From contig JAITKC010000109.1 of NCBI GenBank assembly GCA_031278665.1, positions 1 to 5,413 of the forward strand: a DNA stretch of 5,413 nucleotides, read 5' to 3'. Positions within the stretch are counted from its first letter, which is position 1. Each line of letters begins with the position of its first letter. The DNA is from Bifidobacteriaceae bacterium. Its GTDB lineage: Bacteria > Actinomycetota > Actinomycetes > Actinomycetales > WQXJ01. Position numbers and translations under genes: made by a program. This document shows positions 1 through 5,413 of the stretch, piece by piece. Under the pieces are notes generated by a model. It did no database searches, had not been told where the DNA came from, and saw only the letters and a list, made by a program, of their open reading frames with translations.

Positions 1-43
1 CACTTCTGGACACCCGACCCGGCGAAGCTTGGCCCGGCCCCGG
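1..43 (+). repeat. Direct repeat, copy 1 (43 bp)
   Basis: Bases 1-43 match 158-205 over their full length, except that the second copy has an extra GACCC. Both begin CACTTCTGGACACCCGACCC and both contain a HindIII-type AAGCTT. The copy starts at the window edge, so its left boundary, and any inverted partner like the one before copy 2, cannot be seen. The origin is unknown; a dispersed intergenic repeat is the simplest reading. Confidence 0.8.
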
Positions 44-113
44 GCGAGTCGCCGCGAAACGCCTGGTCACCGGCCCGGGCCGGCCGGCGGCGGCAAACCG
101 GCCGGGAAGCCGA

Positions 114-169
114 TGTCCAGAAACCCGCGCACGACTCCCCCGGCGCCGGCGTGCGGGCACTTCTGGACA
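114..169 (+). repeat. Imperfect inverted repeat / long stem-loop
   Basis: TGTCCAGAA (114-122) is the exact reverse complement of TTCTGGACA (161-169). Inside it, CCC (124-126) can pair with GGG (155-157), and GCACG (129-133) with CGTGC (150-154). This leaves a GC-rich apical region with the palindrome CCGGCGCCGG (140-149). Altogether about 17 base pairs can form. No T-run follows, so it is not a standard intrinsic terminator on the + strand. It could be a palindromic dispersed element, a protein-binding site or an RNA processing structure; the sequence does not decide between these. Confidence 0.6.
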
Positions 170-205
170 CCCGACCCGACCCGGCGAAGCTTGGCCCGGC
201 CCCGG
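158..205 (+). repeat. Direct repeat, copy 2 (48 bp, with 5-bp insertion)
   Basis: This is the second copy of the repeat at 1-43, with a period of 157 bp. The difference is a tandem duplication of GACCC near 174-178, probably by slippage. The first bases (TTCTGGACA at 161-169) are also the right arm of an inverted repeat whose left arm is at 114-122. The repeat unit may therefore be a hairpin plus a 3' tail rather than a simple linear block. Confidence 0.8.
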
Positions 206-254
206 CTGCCCCCGACCCAGGCCAACACGCCGCGCGCCGACGACTTTGCTTAAA

Positions 255-286
255 CCCTGCCAGGCCCCGTGTTCCGGCCGGCAGGG
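255..286. terminator. GC-rich stem-loop, possible (non-canonical) terminator
   Basis: CCCTGCC (255-261) pairs with GGCAGGG (280-286). GGCC (263-266) continues the stem with GGCC (276-279), with one bulged A at 262 and a 9-nt loop. This gives 11 pairs, nearly all G:C. On the + strand it is preceded by TTTGCTTAAA and followed by a G-rich run rather than T's. On the - strand it is followed by TTTAAGC, which is closer to a terminator tail. It may end transcription arriving from upstream, or separate it from a local start before ylxR. The structure is clear; the role is inferred. Confidence 0.45.
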
Positions 287-309
287 CGCGGGGGGTTGAG
301 GAAGTCCGC

Positions 310-315
310 TAGACT
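310..315 (+). promoter_or_regulatory. Possible -10 element (TAGACT) upstream of ylxR
   Basis: TAGACT fits the TANNNT pattern of actinobacterial housekeeping promoters. It lies 57 bp before the ylxR ATG and just after the stem-loop at 255-286. No well-spaced -35 hexamer is seen: TTGAGG at 296-301 is only 8 bp away, too close. In actinobacteria a good -10 with a poor -35 can suffice, so the call is weak but not excluded. A short hairpin (CGGGT 325-329 with ACCCG 335-339) would lie in the resulting leader. Confidence 0.25.
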
Positions 316-358
316 GTCCCAGGCCGGGTCGCGAACCCGAGCGTTCCGCTTGCGCATT

Positions 359-366
359 GGAGGGAG
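359..366 (+). promoter_or_regulatory. Ribosome binding site of ylxR
   Basis: GGAGGGAG ends 5 nt before the ATG at 372. It decides the start: the alternative in-frame TTG at 357 would overlap the Shine-Dalgarno sequence itself and has nothing comparable upstream. Confidence 0.8.
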
Positions 367-371
367 AAGCG

Positions 372-692
372 ATGGCTTCAAACCCGGTGCGGACCTGTGT
401 GGGATGCCGCGAACGCGGTCCGCGCACCAACCTGATCCGGTTGGTCCTAGACTCCGCCGTCACCCCGGCGGTGATAGTCGTGGACCGGGGAAATGGTTTG
501 CCGGGACGCGGCGCGTGGCTGCATCCCCGGCGCCAGTGCGTTGACCAGGCGATTAGCCGTAGGGTCTGGGCGCGGGCGTTCCGCCACCAAGGTGGCGTCG
601 ACGCGGACGCCTTGCACGGGTTGGTGAGACCGGACCGAACCGAGCCAGCGGGTGGGAAGACCAATGGACACACCATGAGTGCCCTGAGATGA
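372..692 (+). CDS. ylxR: YlxR family (DUF448) nucleic-acid-binding protein
   Basis: This is a 106-residue protein of the YlxR/DUF448 family, small basic proteins encoded between nusA and infB. The family fold has a positively charged face proposed to bind RNA, and a Bacillus member has been linked to control of gene expression (family knowledge, not visible here). The sequence shows the diagnostic N-terminal RTCVGCRERGPRTNLIRLV (residues 7-25) and the GRGAWLHP motif (45-52), the form usual in actinobacteria. After about residue 85 the tail is polar, ends in HTMSALR and is probably disordered. The ATG at 372 is chosen because it follows a strong GGAGGGAG site. A 57-nt gap separates it from infB, so the two are very likely co-transcribed. 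The length is normal for the actinobacterial group. The family assignment is firm; the exact molecular role is uncertain. Confidence 0.94.
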   Translation: MASNPVRTCVGCRERGPRTNLIRLVLDSAVTPAVIVVDRGNGLPGRGAWLHPRRQCVDQAISRRVWARAFRHQGGVDADALHGLVRPDRTEPAGGKTNGHTMSALR

Positions 693-712
693 GTACCCAA
701 GACTAAACGGCG

Positions 713-738
713 CGTTCCTGCCTTGGAACGGGCCAAGG
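713..738 (+). promoter_or_regulatory. Two mutually exclusive hairpins before the infB RBS
   Basis: In the ylxR–infB gap, CGTTCC (713-718) can pair perfectly with GGAACG (725-730), with a 6-nt loop. CCTTGG (721-726) can also pair perfectly with CCAAGG (733-738), again with a 6-nt loop. The stems share bases 725-726 and each loop overlaps the other's stem, so only one can form at a time. The second ends 2 nt before the AGGAG of infB. This is the geometry of a simple translational switch, but no ligand or protein site is recognised and chance is possible. Confidence 0.4.
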
Positions 739-740
739 AC

Positions 741-745
741 AGGAG
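741..745 (+). promoter_or_regulatory. Ribosome binding site deciding the infB GTG start
   Basis: AGGAG lies 4 nt before GTG at 750. The spacing is slightly short but usable. The more upstream in-frame TTG at 723 has no Shine-Dalgarno sequence and sits inside a hairpin. The protein made from GTG begins [17 protein letters not shown], which lines up with the usual start of actinobacterial IF2. Confidence 0.7.
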
Positions 746-749
746 CAAA

Positions 750-3880
<3,131 letters not shown>

Positions 3881-3881
<1 letters not shown>

Positions 3882-4456
3882 TGGCCGAATCGCCGCGGGT
3901 GCGCCGGGTGGCCGACCGCGTCCGGGAGGTGGTGGCGGAACTTTTGTCGGGCCGGATCAAGGACCCCCGGCTGGGCTTCGTCACCATCACCGACGTGCGG
4001 GTGACCGGCGATCTGCATCACGCGACGGTTTTTTACACGGTTTTGGGCGATGACGCCGCCCGCGCCGCCACCGCCGAGGCCCTGGCCTCGGCCCGCGGCT
4101 TGATCCGCTCCGAGGTCGGCAAGGCTTTGGGCCTGCGCCTGACGCCGTCGATCGAGTTCCAGTTGGACGAGTTGCCCGATGGCGTCGGCCGGATCGAAGA
4201 CGCCCTGCGCCAGGCCGCCGCCCGCGACGCGGCCGTGGCCGCCTTGGCCTCGGCCGCGACCTACGCGGGCGACCCAGATCCGTACCGTCACCCCTCCGAC
4301 GACGACGCCGCCGACTCCGACGACGACGCCGCCGATGCCGACGCCGACTCCGACGACGACGCCGACTCCGGCGATGCCGATGCCGACGGTCCCGCCGACG
4401 CCGGCCAGCCGGAAGACGACGATGACGACGTCCAGCCCATCCGGTTCGGCGTCTGA
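3881..4456 (+). CDS. rbfA: 30S ribosome-binding factor A with acidic C-terminal tail
   Basis: RbfA binds the 30S subunit near 16S rRNA helix 1 and the 3' end and assists late maturation, including processing of the 16S 5' end and cold adaptation (family knowledge). The 191-residue product shows the KH-type domain over about residues 1-115: RVADRVREVVAELL (9-22), the signature RIKDPRLGFVTITDV (25-39), strand ATVFYTVLG (48-56) and LTPSIEFQLDE, near residue 90. An actinobacterial YAGDPDPYR segment follows. Residues 139-183 are an extreme acidic tail with 23 Asp, one Glu and no Lys or Arg, built from short DNA repeats. It ends in VQPIRFGV. E. coli RbfA is about 133 residues, so the tail accounts for the extra length; acidic tails occur in other actinobacterial RbfA proteins. 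The start is set by AAGGAG and the one-base overlap with infB. The last 35 nt overlap truB. Confidence 0.96.
4295..4390 (+). repeat. Imperfect 21-bp repeats coding the RbfA Asp tail
   Basis: Units encoding SDDDAAD at 4295-4315 and 4316-4336 are identical except for the last base. A shortened SDDDAD unit lies at 4349-4366, and GAT/GAC GCC alternation fills the rest. Repeat units are whole codons, so changes in copy number would lengthen or shorten the acidic tail without breaking rbfA or the downstream truB overlap. Confidence 0.75.
4411..4415 (+). promoter_or_regulatory. Ribosome binding site deciding the truB start
   Basis: GGAAG lies 6 nt before the ATG at 4422. Other in-frame ATGs upstream (4335, 4374, 4380) lie in the acidic-tail repeats of rbfA and have no purine-rich site before them. 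No ATG, GTG or TTG lies between 4422 and the first conserved TruB residues. Confidence 0.6.
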
Positions 4457-5413
4457 GACCGCCGGGCCGACCGGGCCGACCGGGCTGATTCTGCTCGACA
4501 AGCCGGCCGGACCGACTTCGCACGATTGCGTCGCCCGGGTCCGCCGGCTGGCGGGCGTCAAGCGGGTTGGGCACGCCGGCACACTCGATCCGTCGGCGAC
4601 CGGACTGCTGGTCCTCGGCGTCGGCCGGGCCACTCGCCTGCTCACCCACCTGGTCGGATTGGACAAGGCTTACCAGGCGACCATCCGTTTGGGCGCCGCC
4701 ACCACCACCGACGATGCCGACGGGCAGGTCACGTTTGAGGCTTCGGCGGCGCAGTTGCCGCTTGAGGACGTCCGCAAAGCGATGCGGGCTTGGCGCGGCC
4801 GCGTCTGGCAGGTCCCGAGCGCTGTCAGCGCCATCAAAGTGGACGGCCAGCGGGCCTACGCCCGCGTGCGGTCGGGCCGGGAAGTGATCTTGCCCGCGCG
4901 CCCTGTCACGATCGAGCGCTTCGACCTGCTGGAGTGGCGTCCGCTAGATCCCTTCGCCGACTTGGACGTGCTGGTCTGCTGCTCGTCCGGCGCCTATGTC
5001 CGGGCACTGGCCCGCGACCTGGGCGCCGAACTTGGCGTCGGCGGCCATCTGACGGCGCTGCGGCGTTTGCGGGTCGGGCCGTTCGAAGTCGAGCAGGCCC
5101 GCACGCTTGAGTCCTTGGCCGACGACTTTCGGCTTTGGCCGATGGCCTGGGCGGCCCGCCAGCTATGGCCGGTTCGTCAGATCGGCGCCGAGGAGGCGCG
5201 CCGGCTCGGCCACGGCCAGTGCCTGCCGGCCGCCGGCCAGCCGGCGGCGGAACCGCCCGTCGAGTCTGAGTCGGGCGGATTCACGGCCGCCGGGCGACCG
5301 GACGGCCGGTTTCGGGGCGCCGGCGGGGTCGGCGGCATCGGCGGCGGGTCGGTTGCGGCGGGCGGACCGGGCGCCGGCGGGCTGGTGGCGGCGATCGGAC
5401 CGGACGGCCAACT
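4422..5413 (+). CDS. truB: tRNA pseudouridine(55) synthase TruB (3' end outside window)
   Basis: TruB converts U55 in the T-loop of most tRNAs to pseudouridine. The frame runs off the right edge after 330 complete codons without a stop. Motifs: LILLDKPAGPTSHD (22-35), HAGTLDPSATG (51-61) with the catalytic Asp at 56, KAYQATIRLG (82-91) with the conserved Tyr 84, VPSAVSAIKVDGQRAY ending at Tyr 146, and SSGAYVRALARDLG (188-201) with the conserved Arg 194. The active site therefore looks complete. From about residue 255 the C-terminal domain begins (LWPVRQIGAEEARRLGHG). It is interrupted at about 275-320 by a Gly/Ala/Pro-rich insertion absent from the TruB proteins I know, after which GLVAAIGPDGQ resumes the expected pattern. 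Actinobacterial TruB is usually about 290-310 residues, so this one is long. The ATG at 4422 lies inside rbfA in another frame and has a GGAAG site, which implies coupling to rbfA translation. The first 20 residues (Ser/Thr/Pro/Gly) are probably disordered. Confidence 0.97.
   Translation, partial: MTTSSPSGSASETAGPTGPTGLILLDKPAGPTSHDCVARVRRLAGVKRVGHAGTLDPSATGLLVLGVGRATRLLTHLVGLDKAYQATIRLGAATTTDDADGQVTFEASAAQLPLEDVRKAMRAWRGRVWQVPSAVSAIKVDGQRAYARVRSGREVILPARPVTIERFDLLEWRPLDPFADLDVLVCCSSGAYVRALARDLGAELGVGGHLTALRRLRVGPFEVEQARTLESLADDFRLWPMAWAARQLWPVRQIGAEEARRLGHGQCLPAAGQPAAEPPVESESGGFTAAGRPDGRFRGAGGVGGIGGGSVAAGGPGAGGLVAAIGPDGQ
5277..5413 (+). repeat. Apparent 34-codon in-frame duplication within truB
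   Basis: GFTAAGRPDGRF (codons 5277-5312) and GLVAAIGPDGQ plus a partial codon (5379-5413) have the same pattern, exactly 102 bp apart. The core GACCGGACGGCC is identical at 5296-5307 and 5398-5409. Gly-rich codons fill the space between. This suggests that part of the insertion arose by an old duplication of the C-terminal strand, followed by drift and Gly-codon expansion. The second copy is cut by the window end. Confidence 0.5.

Larger units (their letters stand above)
1..371. other. Non-coding region upstream of ylxR, repeat- and hairpin-rich
   Basis: I see no supportable gene here. All three forward frames are open for long stretches (one from base 1 to the stop at 310-312), which at this GC content means little. 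The translations are Pro/Arg/Ala-rich with no recognisable motif. The two copies of a direct repeat differ by 5 bp, so the same reading frame is not kept in both, which argues against coding. The stretch contains the direct repeat, a long stem-loop (114-169), a 14-bp perfect palindrome of only G and C (70-83), a second stem-loop (255-286) and a weak promoter-like element. nusA is normally immediately upstream of ylxR, and no recognisable NusA C-terminus is present here. A C-terminal tail of an unknown upstream gene entering from the left cannot be fully excluded. Confidence 0.7.

Noticed and set aside
1..205. CRISPR array
   Set aside because: Only two repeat copies, 114 bp apart and not identical, with no regular spacers and no cas genes.
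29..253. Open frame of 74 codons on + in the upstream region
   Set aside because: Pro/Arg-rich, no ribosome binding site before the ATG, no recognisable motif, and it spans a repeat whose copies differ by 5 bp. All frames are open here because of GC content.
322..340. T-arm-like sequence GGGTCGCGAACCC as a tRNA or attachment site
   Set aside because: Only a 5-bp hairpin is present; no acceptor stem, anticodon arm or other tRNA parts can be found around it.
269..544. Open frame of 91 codons on + overlapping ylxR
   Set aside because: Overlaps the clearly conserved ylxR in another frame and gives an Arg/Pro-rich translation with no family motif.
5163..5411. 82-codon open frame on the - strand at the right edge
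   Set aside because: Antisense shadow of the TruB C-terminal region; Arg/Ala-rich and without a ribosome binding site.

Overview
The window holds the translation-factor segment of the classic bacterial nusA–infB operon: ylxR, infB, rbfA and the first part of truB, all on the + strand. Very high GC (all frames stay open for long stretches), GTG use, and actinobacterial protein signatures (IF2 with a long Ala/Pro/Gly linker containing [12 protein letters not shown] repeats, YlxR with GRGAWLHP, RbfA with YAGDPDPYR) point to a high-GC Actinomycetota. I cannot place it more finely.

Layout. Bases 1-371 carry no convincing gene. They contain a 43/48-bp direct repeat with a 157-bp period, an inverted repeat that makes the second copy part of a large stem-loop, a second GC-rich stem-loop at 255-286, and a possible -10 element before ylxR. 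nusA, usually next to ylxR, is not visible; if present it lies left of the window. ylxR (372-692) is followed after 57 nt by infB (750-3881, GTG start). infB and rbfA (3881-4456) share one base (TGATG). truB starts inside the end of rbfA (ATG 4422, 35-nt overlap) and runs off the right edge.

Functionally the set is coherent: RbfA helps mature the 30S subunit, IF2 places initiator tRNA and joins subunits, TruB makes pseudouridine 55 in tRNA, and YlxR is a small nucleic-acid-binding protein regularly linked to this operon. Overlapping stops and starts suggest translational coupling from infB through truB.

No unknown multi-gene system is visible. The points worth a second look are the repeat/stem-loop region upstream of ylxR, two mutually exclusive hairpins just before the infB ribosome binding site, the extreme acidic tail of RbfA made of short DNA repeats that overlap the truB start, and an unusual Gly-rich insertion with an apparent 34-codon duplication in the C-terminal domain of TruB.
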